This document shows positions 1 through 12,890 of a DNA stretch of 35,119 nt, one piece after another (the first letter of the stretch is position 1; each line of letters starts with the position of its first letter). The translations under genes and the position numbers were made by a program. The notes beneath the pieces were generated by a model that was not told the origin of the DNA, ran no database searches, and saw only the letters and a list, made by a program, of their open reading frames with translations. The DNA comes from Saccoglossus kowalevskii (taxonomy: Eukaryota; Hemichordata; Enteropneusta; Harrimaniidae): the NCBI RefSeq assembly GCF_000003605.2, contig NW_003125674.1, positions 1 through 35,119 on the forward strand, in the 5' to 3' direction.

Positions 1-117
1 TCATATAGCCAGTATATTGACTACCAACACAATTAAAGACCATTACATCCATACAATTATCATATAGCCAATATATGGACTACCAACACATTTATGACCA
101 TTACATCCATACAATAA

Positions 118-175
118 TCATATAGCCAATGTATGGACCACCAACACAATTATGACCATTACATCCATACAATAA
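118..175. repeat. Representative consensus monomer (58 bp)
   Basis: This copy matches the most common monomer type and serves as a reference for numbering. Bases 1-10 are TCATATAGCC, 9-13 a CCAAT pentamer, 14-20 GTATGGA (often ATATGGA elsewhere), 19-25 GGACCACC or GGACTACC, 31-40 AATTATGACC (variants AATTAAGACC, or ATTTATG and CTTATG), 41-49 ATTACATCC (variants ACATGC, ACACGC, TATATCC, CACTGCATCC, AATACATCC) and 50-58 ATACAATAA. Nearly all variation in the array falls at these few sites, so monomers can be typed into a small number of classes. Confidence 0.95.
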
Positions 176-195
176 TCATATAGCCAATGTATGGA
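164..195. repeat. Inverted repeat spanning the monomer junction (example)
   Basis: TCCATAC at 164-170 is the exact reverse complement of GTATGGA at 189-195, with an 18-base spacer. The dyad recurs wherever a TCCATAC monomer end is followed by a GTATGG monomer. Where the next monomer has ATATGG the arms shorten to 6 bp. It could form a small hairpin in single-stranded DNA or in a transcript, or act as a dyad protein site. The arms are seen directly; any function is inference. Confidence 0.6.
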
Positions 196-855
196 CTACC
201 AACACACTAATGACCATTACATGCATACAATAATCATATAGCCAATATATGGACTACCAACACAATTATGACCATTACATCCATACAATAATCATATAGC
301 CAATGTATGGACTACCAACACAATTATGACCATTACACGCATACAATAATCATATGGCCAATATATGGACTACCAACACAATTAAGACCATTATATCCAT
401 ACAATAATCATATAGCCAATATATGGACTACCAACACATTTATGACCATTACATCCATACAATAATCATATAGCCAATGTATGGACCACCAACACAATTA
501 TGACCATTACATGCATACAATAATCATATAGCCAATATATGGACTACCAACATAATTAAGACCATTATATCCATACAATAATCATATAGCCAATGTATGG
601 ACCACCAACACAATTATGACCATTACATCCATACAATAATCATATAGCCAATACATGGACTACCAACACAATTATGACCATTACATCCATACAATAATCA
701 TATAGCCAATGTATGGACTACCAACACAATTAAGACCATTACATCCATACAATAATCATATATTCCAATGTATGGACCACCAACTCAATTATGACCACTG
801 CATCCATACAATAATCATGTAGCCAATATATGGACTACCAACACAATTATGACCA
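177..855. repeat. Duplicated block A, copy 1 (with 4,117-4,794)
   Basis: This roughly 680-bp stretch of monomers matches 4,117-4,794 variant for variant at an offset of 3,940 bp (68 monomers minus small indels). The rare form CATATGGCC at 351 is found again at 4,291, and AATACATGG at 651 is found at 4,591. An extra base in ATATTCCAATG near 765 shifts the offset to 3,939 afterwards. Just upstream, the unit at 60-117 corresponds to the one at about 4,059, an offset larger by one whole monomer: one GTATGGACCACC unit here is missing from the other copy. Confidence 0.85.
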
Positions 856-1924
856 TTACATGCATACAATAATCATATAGCCAATATATGGACTACCAAC
901 ACAATTAAGACCATTATATCCATACAATAATCATATAGCCAATGTATGGACCACCAACACAATTATGACCATTACATCCATACAATAATCATATAGCCAA
1001 TGTATGGACCACCAACACAATTATGACCATTACATCCATACAATAATCATATAGCCAATGTATGGACCACCAACACAATTATGACCATTACATCCATACA
1101 ATAATCATATAGCCAGATATGGACTACCAACACAATTATGACCAATACATCCATACAATAATCATATAGCCAATGTATGGACTACCAACACAATTAAGAC
1201 CATTACATCCATACAATAAACATATAGCCAATGTATGGACCACCAACACAATTATGACCATTACATCCATACAATAATCATATAGCCAATATATGGACTA
1301 CCAACACAATTAAGACCATTATATCCATACAATTATCATATAGCCAATATATGGACTACCAACACATTGATGACCATTACATCCATACAATAATCATATA
1401 TTCAATGTATGGACTACCAACACAATTATGACCATTACATCCATACAATAATCATATAGCCAATGTATGGACTACCAACACAATTAAGACCATTACATCC
1501 ATACAATAATCATATAGCCAATGTATGGACCACCAACTCAATTATGACCACTGCATCCATACAATAATCATGTAGCCAATATATGGACTACCAACACAAT
1601 TATGACCAATACATCCATACAATAATCATATAGCCAATGTATGGACCACCAACACAATTATGACCATTACATGCATACAATAATCATATAGCCAATATAT
1701 GGACTACCAACACAATTAAGACCATTATATCCATACAATAATCATATAGCCAATGTATGGACCACCAACACAATTATGACCATTACATCCATACAATAAT
1801 CATATAGCCAATGTATGGACCACCAACACAATTATGACCATTACATCCATACAATAATCATATAGCCAATGTATGGACCACCAACACAATTATGACCATT
1901 ACATCCATACAATAATCATATAGC

Positions 1925-2785
1925 CAGATATGGACTACCAACACAATTATGACCAATACATCCATACAATAATCATATAGCCAATGTATGGACTACCAAC
2001 ACAATTAAGACCATTACATCCATACAATAATCATATAGCCAATGTATGGACCACCAACACAATTATGACCATTACATCCATACAATAATCATATAGCCAA
2101 TGTATGGACCACCAACACAATTATGACCATTACATCCATACAATAATCATATAGCCAGATATGGACTACCAACACACTTATGACCAATACATCCATACAA
2201 TAATCATATAGCCAATGTATGGACTACCAACACAATTAAGACCATTACATCCATACAATAATCATGTAGCCAATATATGGACTACCAACACAATTATGAC
2301 CATTACATCCATGCAATAATCATATAGCCAATATATGGACTACCAACACAATTATGACCATTACATCCATACAATAATCATATAGCCAATATATGGACCA
2401 CCAACACAATTATGACCATTACATCCATACAATAATCATATAGCCAATGTATGGACCACCAACACAATTATGACCATTACATCCATACAATAATCATATA
2501 GCCAATGTATGGACTACCAACACAATTATGACCATTACATCCATGCAATAATCATATAGCCAATATATGAACTACCAACACAATTATGACCAATACATCC
2601 ATACAATAATCATATAGCCAATATATGGACTACCAACACAATTATGACCACTGCATCCATACAATAATCATATAGCCAGTATATTGACTACCAACACAAT
2701 TAAGACCATTACATCCATACAATAATCATATAGCCAATATATGGACTACCAACACATTTATGACCATTACATCCATACAATAATC
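1925..2785. repeat. Duplicated block E, copy 1 (with 15,264-16,124)
   Basis: About 15 monomers match 15,264-16,124 at a constant offset of 13,339 bp. Shared markers in order are two 57-bp GCCAGATATGG units (1,925 and 2,156), a TCATGTAGCC unit at 2,262, CCATGCAATAATC units, ATATATGAACTACC, and CCACTGC followed by CCAGTATATTGAC. A few point differences exist, for example ACACTTATG at 2,175 against AATTATG in the partner. Confidence 0.8.
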
Positions 2786-3111
2786 ATATAGCCAATGTAT
2801 GGACTACCAACACAATTATGACCATTACATCCATACAATAATCATATAGCCAATGTATGGACTACCAACACAATTATGACCATTACATGCATACAATAAT
2901 CATATAGCCAGTATATTGACTACCAACACATTTATGACCATTACATCCATACAATAATCATATAGCCAGTATATTGACTACCAACACAATTATGACCATT
3001 ACATCCATACAATAATCATATAGCCAATGTATGGACTACCAACACAATTATGACCATTACATGCATACAATAATCATATAGCCAATGTATGGACTACCAA
3101 CACACTTATGA

Positions 3112-3560
3112 CCATTACATCCATACAATAATCATATAGCCAATGTATGGACCACCAACACAATTATGACCATTACATCCATACAATAATCATATAGCCA
3201 ATGTATGGACCACCAACACAATTATGACCACTGCATCCATACAATAATCATGCAGCCAATAGATGGACTACCAACACAATTTTGACCATTACATCCATGC
3301 AATAATCATATAGCCAATATATGGACTACCAATACAATTAAGACCTATACATCCATACAATAATCATATAGCCAATATATGGACTACCATCACAATTATG
3401 ACCATTACATCCGTACAATAATCATATAGCCAATGTATGGACTACCAACACAATTAAGACCATTACATCCATACAATAATCATATAGCCAATGTATGGAC
3501 CACCAACACAATTATGACCATTACATCCATACAATAATCATATAGCCAATGTATGGACCA
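3112..3560. repeat. Duplicated block I, copy 1 (with 28,172-28,620)
   Basis: This block shares a run of otherwise rare variants with 28,172-28,620 at an offset of 25,060 bp: ATGCAGCCAATAGATGG, AATTTTGACC, CCAATACAATTAAGACCTATAC, ACCATCACAATT and CATCCGTAC. I see no mismatch across the diagnostic stretch despite the 25-kb separation, which implies recent copying or an assembly duplication. A less complete relative, lacking GCAGCC, AGATGG and CCGTAC, lies at 5,090-5,270 and again at 33,165-33,330. Confidence 0.85.
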
Positions 3561-4116
3561 CCAACACAATTATGACCATTACATCCATACAATAATCATA
3601 TAGCCAATGTATGGACTACCAACACAATTATGACCATTACATCCATACAATAATCATATAGCCAATGTATGGACCACCAACACACTAATGACCATTACAT
3701 CCATACAATAATCATATAGCCAATATATGGACTACCAACACATTTATGACCATTACATCCATACAATAATCATATAGCCAATGTATGGACTACCAACACA
3801 ATTAAGACCATTATATCCATACAATTATCATATAGCCAATATATGGACTACCAACACATTTATGACCATTACATCCATACAATAATCATATAGCCAATGT
3901 ATGGACTACCAACACAATTATGACCATTATATCCATACAATAATCATATAGCCAATGTATGGACCACCAACACAATTATGACCATTACATCCATACAATA
4001 ATCATATAGCCAGATATGGACTACCAACACACTAATGACCATTACATCCATACAATTATCATATAGCCAATATATGGACTACCAACACATTTATGACCAT
4101 TACATCCATACATAAT

Positions 4117-4794
4117 CATATAGCCAATGTATGGACTACCAACACACTAATGACCATTACATGCATACAATAATCATATAGCCAATATATGGACTACCAA
4201 CACAATTATGACCATTACATCCATACAATAATCATATAGCCAATGTATGGACTACCAACACAATTATGACCATTACACGCATACAATAATCATATGGCCA
4301 ATATATGGACTACCAACACAATTAAGACCATTATATCCATACAATAATCATATAGCCAATATATGGACTACCAACACATTTATGACCATTTCATACATAC
4401 AATAATCATATAGCCAATGTATGGACCACCAACACAATTATGACCATTACATGCATACAATAATCATATAGCCAATATATGGACTACCAACATAATTAAG
4501 ACCATTATATCCATACAATAATCATATAGCCAATGTATGGACCACCAACACAATTATGACCATTACATCCATACAATAATCATATAGCCAATACATGGAC
4601 TACCAACACAATTATGACCATTACATCCATACAATAATCATATAGCCAATGTATGGACTACCAACACAATTAAGACCATTACATCCATACAATAATCATA
4701 TAGCCAATGTATGGACCACCAACACAATTATGACCACTGCATCCATACAATAATCATGTAGCCAATATATGGACTACCAACACAATTATGACCA
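4117..4794. repeat. Duplicated block A, copy 2
   Basis: Partner of 177-855 at an offset of 3,940 bp. It carries the same order of variants, including ACACTAATG then ACATGC, the CATTACACGC monomer at 4,271 and CATATGGCC at 4,291. Private changes include TTTCATACATAC near 4,389. It also has a one-base shortfall (CATACATAATC near 4,110) just before the block. Confidence 0.85.
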
Positions 4795-5143
4795 TTACAT
4801 CCTTACAATAATCATATAGCCAATGTATGGACCACCAACACAATTAAGATCATTACATCCATACAATAATCATATAGCCAATATATGGACTACCAACACA
4901 ATTATGGTCATTACATCCATACAATAATCATATAGCCAATACATGGACTACCAACACAATTATGACCATTACATCCATACAATAATCATATAGCCAATGT
5001 ATGGACTACCAACACAATTAAGACCATTACATCCATACAATAATCATATAGCCAATGTATGGACCACCAACACAATTATGACCACTGCATCCATACAATA
5101 ATCATGTAGCCAATATATGGACTACCAACACAATTATGACCAT
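4591..5143. repeat. 6-monomer (348-bp) higher-order repeat
   Basis: ATACATGGAC occurs at 4,591 and 4,939, exactly 348 bp (6 x 58) apart. Both are followed by the same series: AATTATG, then a GTATGGACTACC unit with AATTAAG, then GTATGGACCACC with CCACTGC, then TCATGTAGCC. The second cycle adds CATCCTTAC, AATTAAGATC and AATTATGGTC units. The part from about 4,770 to 5,143 is repeated at the far 3' end of the array (34,643-35,016, offset 29,873). Confidence 0.8.
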
Positions 5144-7999
5144 TGCATCCATGCAATAATCATATAGCCAATATATGGACTACCAATACAATTAAGACCT
5201 ATACATCCATACAATAATCATATAGCCAATATATGGACTACCATCACAATTATGACCATTACATCCATACAATAATCATATAGCCAATGTATGGACTACC
5301 AACACAATTAAGACCATTACATCCATACAATAATCATATAGCCAATGTATGGACCACCAACACAATTATGACCATTACATCCATACAATAATCATATAGC
5401 CAATGTATGGACCACCAACACAATTATGACCATTACATCCATACAATAATCATATTGCCAATGTATGGACCACCAACACAATTATGACCATTACATCCAT
5501 ACAATAATCATATAGCCAATATATGGACTACCAACACAATTATGACCATTACATCCACACAATAATCATATAGCCAATGTATGGACCACCAACACAATTA
5601 AGATCATTACATCCATACAATAATCATATAGCCAATATATGGATTACCAACACAATTAAGACCATTACATCCATACAATAATCATATAGCCAATGTATGG
5701 ACCACCAACACAATTATGACCATTACATCCATACAATAATCATATAGCCAATGTATGGACCACCAACACAATTATGACCATTACATCCATACAATAATCA
5801 TATAGCCAATGTATGGACCACCAACACAATTATGACCATTACATCCATACAATAATCATATAGCCAATGTATGGACCACCAACACAATTATGACCATTAC
5901 ATCCATACAATAATCATATAGCCAATGTATGGACCACCAACACAATTATGACCATTACATGCATACAATAATCATATAGCCAATGTATGGACTACCAACA
6001 CAATTAAGACCATTACATGCATACAATAATCATATAGCCAATGTATGGACCACCAACACAATTATGACCATTACATCCATACAATAATCATATAGCCAAT
6101 GTATGAACTACCAACACAATTATGACCATTACATCCATACAATAATCATATAGCCAATATATGGACTACCAACACAATTAAGACCTATACATCCATACAA
6201 TAATCATATAGCCAATATATGGACTACCAACACAATTATGACCATTACATCCATACAATAATCATATAGCCAATGTATGGACTACCAACACAATTAAGAC
6301 CATTACATCCATACAATAATCATATAGCCAATGTATGGACCACCAACACAATTATGACCATTACATCCATACAATAATCATATACCCAATATATGGACTA
6401 CCAACACAATTATGACCATTACATCCATACAATAATCATATAGCCAATGTATGGACCACCAACACAATTATGACCATTACATCCATACAATAATCATATA
6501 GCCAATGTATGGACTACCAACACAATTATGACCATTACATCCATGCAATAATCATATAGCCAATATATGAACTACCAACACAATTATGACCAATACATCC
6601 ATACAATAATCATATAGCCAAAATATGGACTACCAACACAATTATGACCACTGCATCCATAGAATAATCATATAGCCAGTATATTGACTACCAACACAAT
6701 TATGACCATTATATCCATACAATAATCATGTAGCCAATATATGGACTACCAACACAATTAAGACCATTACATCCATATAATTATCATATAGCCAATATAT
6801 GGACTACCAACACATTTATGACCATTACATCCATACAATAATCATATAGCCAATGTATGGACTCCCAACACAATTAAGACCATTACATCCATACGATAAT
6901 CATATAGCCAATATATGGACTACCAACACAATTATGACCATTACATCCATACAATAATCATATAGCCAATGTATGAACTACCAACACAATTATGACCATT
7001 ACATCCATACAATAATCATATAGCCAATGTATGGACTACCAACACAATTAAGACCATTACATCCATACAATAATCATATAGCCAATGTATGGACCACCAA
7101 CACAATTATGACCATTACATCCATACAATAATCATATAGCCAATGTATGGACCACCAACTCAATTATGACCATTACATCCATACAATAATCATATAGCCA
7201 ATGTATGGACCACCAACACAATTATGACCATTACATCCATACAATAATCATATAGCCAATGTATGGACCACCAACTCAATTATGACCACTGCATCCATAC
7301 AATAATCATGTAGCCAATATATGGACTACCAACACAATTATGACCAATACATCCATACAATAATCATATAGCCAATGTATGGACCACCAACACAATTATG
7401 ACCATTACATCCATGCAATAATCATATAGCCAATATATGAACTACCAACACAATTATGACCAATACATCCATACAATAATCATATAGCCAAAATATGGAC
7501 TACCAACACAATTATGACCACTGCATCCATAGAATAATCATATAGCCAGTATATGGACTACCAACACACTTATGACCATTACATGCATACAATAATCATA
7601 TAGCCAATATATGGACTACCAACACAATTATGACCATTACAGCAATACAATAATCATATAGCCAATGTATGGACTACCAACACAATTATGACCATTACAC
7701 GCATACAATAATCATATAGCCAATATATGGACTACCAACACAATTATGACCATTACATCCATACAATAATCATATAGCCAATGTATGGACTACCAACACA
7801 ATTAAGACCATTATATCCATACAATAATCATATAGCCAATGTATGGACTACCAACACATTTATGACCATTACATCCATACAATAATCATATAGCCAATGT
7901 ATGGACCACCAACACAATTATGACCATTACATGCATACAATAATCATATAGCCAATATATGGACTACCAACACATTTATGACCATTACATCCATACAAT

Positions 8000-8769
8000 A
8001 ATCAAATAGCCAATGTATGGACCACCAACACAATTATTACCATTACATCCATACAATAATCATATAGCCCAATATATGGAATACAACACAATTATGACCA
8101 ATACATCCATACAATAATCATATAGCCAATATATGGACTCCCAACACAATTACGACCAATACATCCATACAATGATCATATAGCCAATGTATGGACCACC
8201 AACACAATTATGACCATTACATCCATACAATAATCATATAGCCAATGTATGGACCACCAACACAATTATGACCATTACATCCATACAATAATCATATAGC
8301 CAATGTATGGACCACCAACACAATTATGACCATTACATCCATACAATAATCATATAGCCAATGTATGGACTACAAACACAATTACGACCATTACATCCAT
8401 ACAATAATCATATAGCCAATGTATGGACTACCAACACAATTAAGACCATTACATCCATACAATAATCATATAGCCAATGTACGGACCACCAACACAATTA
8501 TGACCATTACATCCATACAATAATCATATAGCCAATGTATGGACCACCAACACAATTATGACCAATACATCCATACAATGATCATATAGCCAATATATGG
8601 ACTACCAACACAATTATGACCATTACATCCATACGATAATCATATAGCCAATATATGGACTACCAACACAATTATGACCATTACATCCATACAATAATCA
8701 TATAGCCAATATATGGACTACCAACACAATTATGACCATTACATCCATACAATAATCAAATAGCCAATG
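8000..8769. repeat. Relative of block C with rare variants
   Basis: This stretch contains AATTATTACC, a shortened GGAATACAACAC unit, GGACTCCCAACAC with AATTACGACC and AATGATCAT, then ACTACAAACAC with AATTACG (8,371), GTACGGACC, CATACGATAATC and AATCAAATAGCC. The first half resembles 21,240-21,480 and 26,862-27,100. The second half matches about 26,090-26,640 at an offset near 17,871. It is therefore a mosaic relative of two separate later blocks. Confidence 0.7.
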
Positions 8770-8789
8770 TATGGACCACCAACACAATT

Positions 8790-9375
8790 ATGACCACTGC
8801 ATCCATACAATAATCATGTAGCCAATATATGGACTACCAACACAATTATGACCATTACATCCATGCAATAATCATATAGCCAATATATGGACTACCAACA
8901 CAATTATGACCATTACATCCATACAATAATCATATAGCCAATATATGGACCAGCAACACAATTATGACCATTACATCCATACAATAATCATATAGCCAAT
9001 GTATGGACCACCAACACAATTATGACCATTACATCCATACAATAATCATATAGCCAATATATGGACTACCAACACAATTATGACCAATACATCCATGCAA
9101 TAATCATATAGCCAATATATGGACTACCAACACAATTATGACCATTACATCCATACAATAATCATATAGCCAATATAGGGACCACCAACACATTTATGAC
9201 CATTACATCCATACAATAATCATATAGCCAATGTATGGACTACCAACACAATTATGACCATTACATCCATGCAATAATCATAAAGCCAATATATGAACTA
9301 CCAACACAATTATGACCAATACATCCATACAATAATCATATAGCCAATATATGGACTACCAACACAATTATGACC
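8790..9375. repeat. Duplicated block G, copy 1 (with 11,460-12,060)
   Basis: Markers shared with 11,460-12,060 are CCACTGC followed by TCATGTAGCC, ACCAGCAACAC (8,951 and 11,621, offset 2,670), AATATAGGGACC and CATAAAGCCAATATATGAAC. The last marker sits at 9,281 and 12,009, offset 2,728. The offset has grown by exactly 58, so the later copy holds one extra monomer, of type GGACCACC with CCAATAC. Confidence 0.8.
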
Positions 9376-10769
9376 ACTGCATCCATACAATAATGATATA
9401 GCCAGTATATTGAGTACCAACACAATTAAGACCATTACATCCATACAATAATCATATAGCCAATATATGGACTACCAACACATTTATGACCTTTACATCC
9501 ATACAATAATCATATAGCCAATATATTGACTACCAACACATTTATGACCATTACATGCATACAATAATCATATAGCCAATATATGGACTACCAACACAAT
9601 TATGACCATTACATCCATACAATAATCATATAGCCAATGTATGGACCACCAACACAATTATGACCATTACATGCATACAATAATCATATAGCCAATATAT
9701 GGACTACCAACACAATTAAGACCATTACATCCCATACAATAATCATATAGCCAATGTATGGACCACCAACACAATTATGACCATTACATCCATACAATAA
9801 TCATATAGCCAAATGTATGGACCACCAACACAATTATGACCATTACATCCATACAATAATCATATTGCCAATGTATGGACCACCAACACAATTATGACCA
9901 TTACATCCATACAATAATCATATAGCCAATATATGGACTACCAACACATTTATGACCATTACATCCATACAATAATCATATAGCCAATGTGTGGACTACC
10001 AACACAATTATGACCATTACATCCATACAATAATCATATAGCCAATGTGTGGACTACCAACACAATTATGACCATTACATCCATACAATAATCATATAGC
10101 CAATGTATGGACTACCAACACACTTATGACCATTACATCCATACAATAATCATATAGCCAATATATGGACTACCAACACAATTATGACCATTACATCCAT
10201 ACAATAATCATATAGCCAATGTATGGACTACCAACACACTTATGACCATTACATGCATACAATAATCATATATCCAATATATGGACTACCAACACAATTA
10301 AGACCATTACATCCATACAATAATCATATAGCCAATGTATGGACCACCAACACAATTATGACCATTACATCCATACAATAATCATATAGCCAATGTGTGG
10401 ACCACCAACACAATTATGACCATTACATCCATACAATAATCATATAGCCAATGTATGGACTACCAACACAATTAAGACCATTACATCCATACAATAATCA
10501 TATAGCCAATGTATGGACCACCAACACAATTATGACCATTACATCCATACAATAATCATATAGCCAATGTATGGACCACCAACTCAATTATGACCACTGC
10601 ATCCATACAATAATCATGTAGCCAATATATGGACTACCAACACAATTATGACCAATACATCCATACAATAATCATATAGCCAATGTATGGACCACCAACA
10701 CAATTATGACCATTACATCCATACAATAATCATATAGCCAATGTATGGACCACCAACACAATTAAGACC

Positions 10770-10870
10770 ATTACATCCATTCAATAATCATATAGCCATT
10801 GTATGGACCACCAACACAATTATGACCAATACATCCATACAATAATCATATAGACAGAATATGGACTACC
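10770..10870. repeat. Rare-variant pair, copy 1 (with 32,520-32,615)
   Basis: Two adjacent monomers carry CATTCAATAATC, AGCCATTGTATGG and ATAGACAGAATATGG, a combination seen only here and at 32,520-32,615, about 21.75 kb away. The units just upstream differ between the two sites, so the shared segment is short. Confidence 0.7.
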
Positions 10871-11459
10871 AACACAATTATGACCAATACATCCATACAA
10901 TAATCATATAGCCAATATATGGACTACCAACACATTTATGACCATTACATCCATACAATAATCATACAGCCAATGTATGGACTACCAACACACTAATGAC
11001 CATTACATGCATACAATAATCATATAGCCAATATATGGACTACCAACACAATTATGACCATTACATCCATACAATAATCATATAGCCAATGTGTGGACTA
11101 CCAACACAATTATGACCATTACACGCATACAATAATCATATAGCCAATATGTGGACTACCAACACAATTAAGACCATTATATCCATACAATAATCATATA
11201 GCCAATATATGGACTACCAACACATTTATGACCATTACATCCATACAATAATCATATAGCCAATGTATGGACTACCAACACAATTATGACCATTACATGC
11301 ATACAATAATCATATAGCCAATATATGGACTACCAACATAATTAAGACCATTATATCCATACAATAATCATATAGCCAATGTATGGACCACCAACACAAT
11401 TATGACCATTACATCCATACAATAATCATATAGCCAATGTATTGACCACCAACTCAATT

Positions 11460-12060
11460 ATGACCACTGCATCCATACAATAATCATGTAGCCAATATAT
11501 GGACTACCAACACAATTATGACCATTACATCCATACAATAATCATATAGCCAATATATGGACTACCAACACAATTATGACCATTACATCCATACAATAAT
11601 CATATAGCCAATATATGGACCAGCAACACAATTATGACCATTACATCCATACAATAATCATATAGCCAATGTATGGACCACCAACACAATTATGACCATT
11701 ACATCCATACAATAATCATATAGCCAATATATGGACTACCAACACAATTATGACCAATACATCCATGCAATAATCATATAGCCAATATATGGACTACCAA
11801 CACAATTATGACCATTACATCCATACAATAATCATATAGCCAATATAGGGACCACCAACACATTTATGACCATTACATCCATACAATAATCATATAGCCA
11901 ATGTATGGACCACCAACACAATTATGACCAATACATCCATACAATAATCATATAGCCAATGTATGGACTACCAACACAATTATGACCATTACATCCATGC
12001 AATAATCATAAAGCCAATATATGAACTACCAACACAATTATGACCAATACATCCATACAC
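11460..12060. repeat. Duplicated block G, copy 2
   Basis: Partner of 8,790-9,375. It keeps ACCAGCAACAC at 11,621, AATATAGGGACC near 11,846 and CATAAAGCC at 12,009, with one additional monomer between the last two markers. The offset steps from 2,670 to 2,728, the signature of gain or loss of a single whole repeat unit. Confidence 0.8.
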
Positions 12061-12814
12061 TAATCATATAGCCAATGTATGGACTACCAACACAATTATG
12101 ACCATTACATCCATACAATAATCATATAGCCAATATATGGACTACCAACACAATTATGACCATTACATGCATACAATAATCATATAGCCAATATATGGAC
12201 TACCAACACAATTATGACCATTATATCCATACAATAATCATATAGCCAATGTATGGACTACCAACACAATTATGACCATTATATCCATACAATAATCATA
12301 TAGCCAGATATGGACTACCAACACAATTATGACCATTATATCCATACAATAATCATATAGCCAATGTATGGACTACCAACACAATTATGACCATTATATC
12401 CATACAATAATCATATAGCCAGATATGGACTACCAACACAATTATGACCAATACATCCATACAATAATCATATAGCCAATGTATGGACTACCAACACAAT
12501 TATGACCATTACATCCATACAATAATCATATAGCCAATGTATGGACTACCAACACAATTATGACCATTACATCCATACAATAATCATATAGCCAATGTAT
12601 GGACCACCAACACAATTATGACCATTACATGCATACAATAATCATATAGCCAATGTATGGACTACCAACACACTTATGACCATTACATCCATACAATAAT
12701 CATATAGCCAATGTATGGACTACCAACACACTTATGACCAATACATCCATACAATAATCATATAGCCAATGTATGGACCACCAACACAATTATGACCTTT
12801 ACATCCATACAATG

Positions 12815-12890
12815 ATCATATAGGCCAGTATTATGGACTACCAACACATTTAAGACCATTACATCCATACAATAATCATATAGGCCAATG
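12815..12890. repeat. Monomers with single-base insertions
   Basis: Two neighbouring units read CATATAGGCC instead of CATATAGCC, and the first also reads CCAGTATTATGG with an extra base. Insertions are rare in this array, so three in under 80 bp stand out. It could be local divergence or base-calling error. Confidence 0.55.

Noticed and set aside
118-175. CENP-B box inside the monomer
   Set aside because: No sequence resembling the CENP-B box with its TTCG and CGGG cores is present; the consensus has no CpG at all. Centromere function can be neither supported nor excluded.
118-175. Telomeric or subtelomeric hexamer repeats
   Set aside because: No run of TTAGGG, TTTAGGG, TTAGG or their complements was seen anywhere in the window.
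118-175. Short hydrophobic peptide on the reverse strand starting at ATG in GTATGGATG
   Set aside because: A 16-codon frame recurs once per monomer as a by-product of the repeat. There is no ribosome context, no conservation test is possible, and variants change it freely.
1214-1226. AATAAA polyadenylation signal in one variant monomer
   Set aside because: It arises from a single-base change in an AT-rich repeat (another appears within the A-insertion patch) with no gene upstream.
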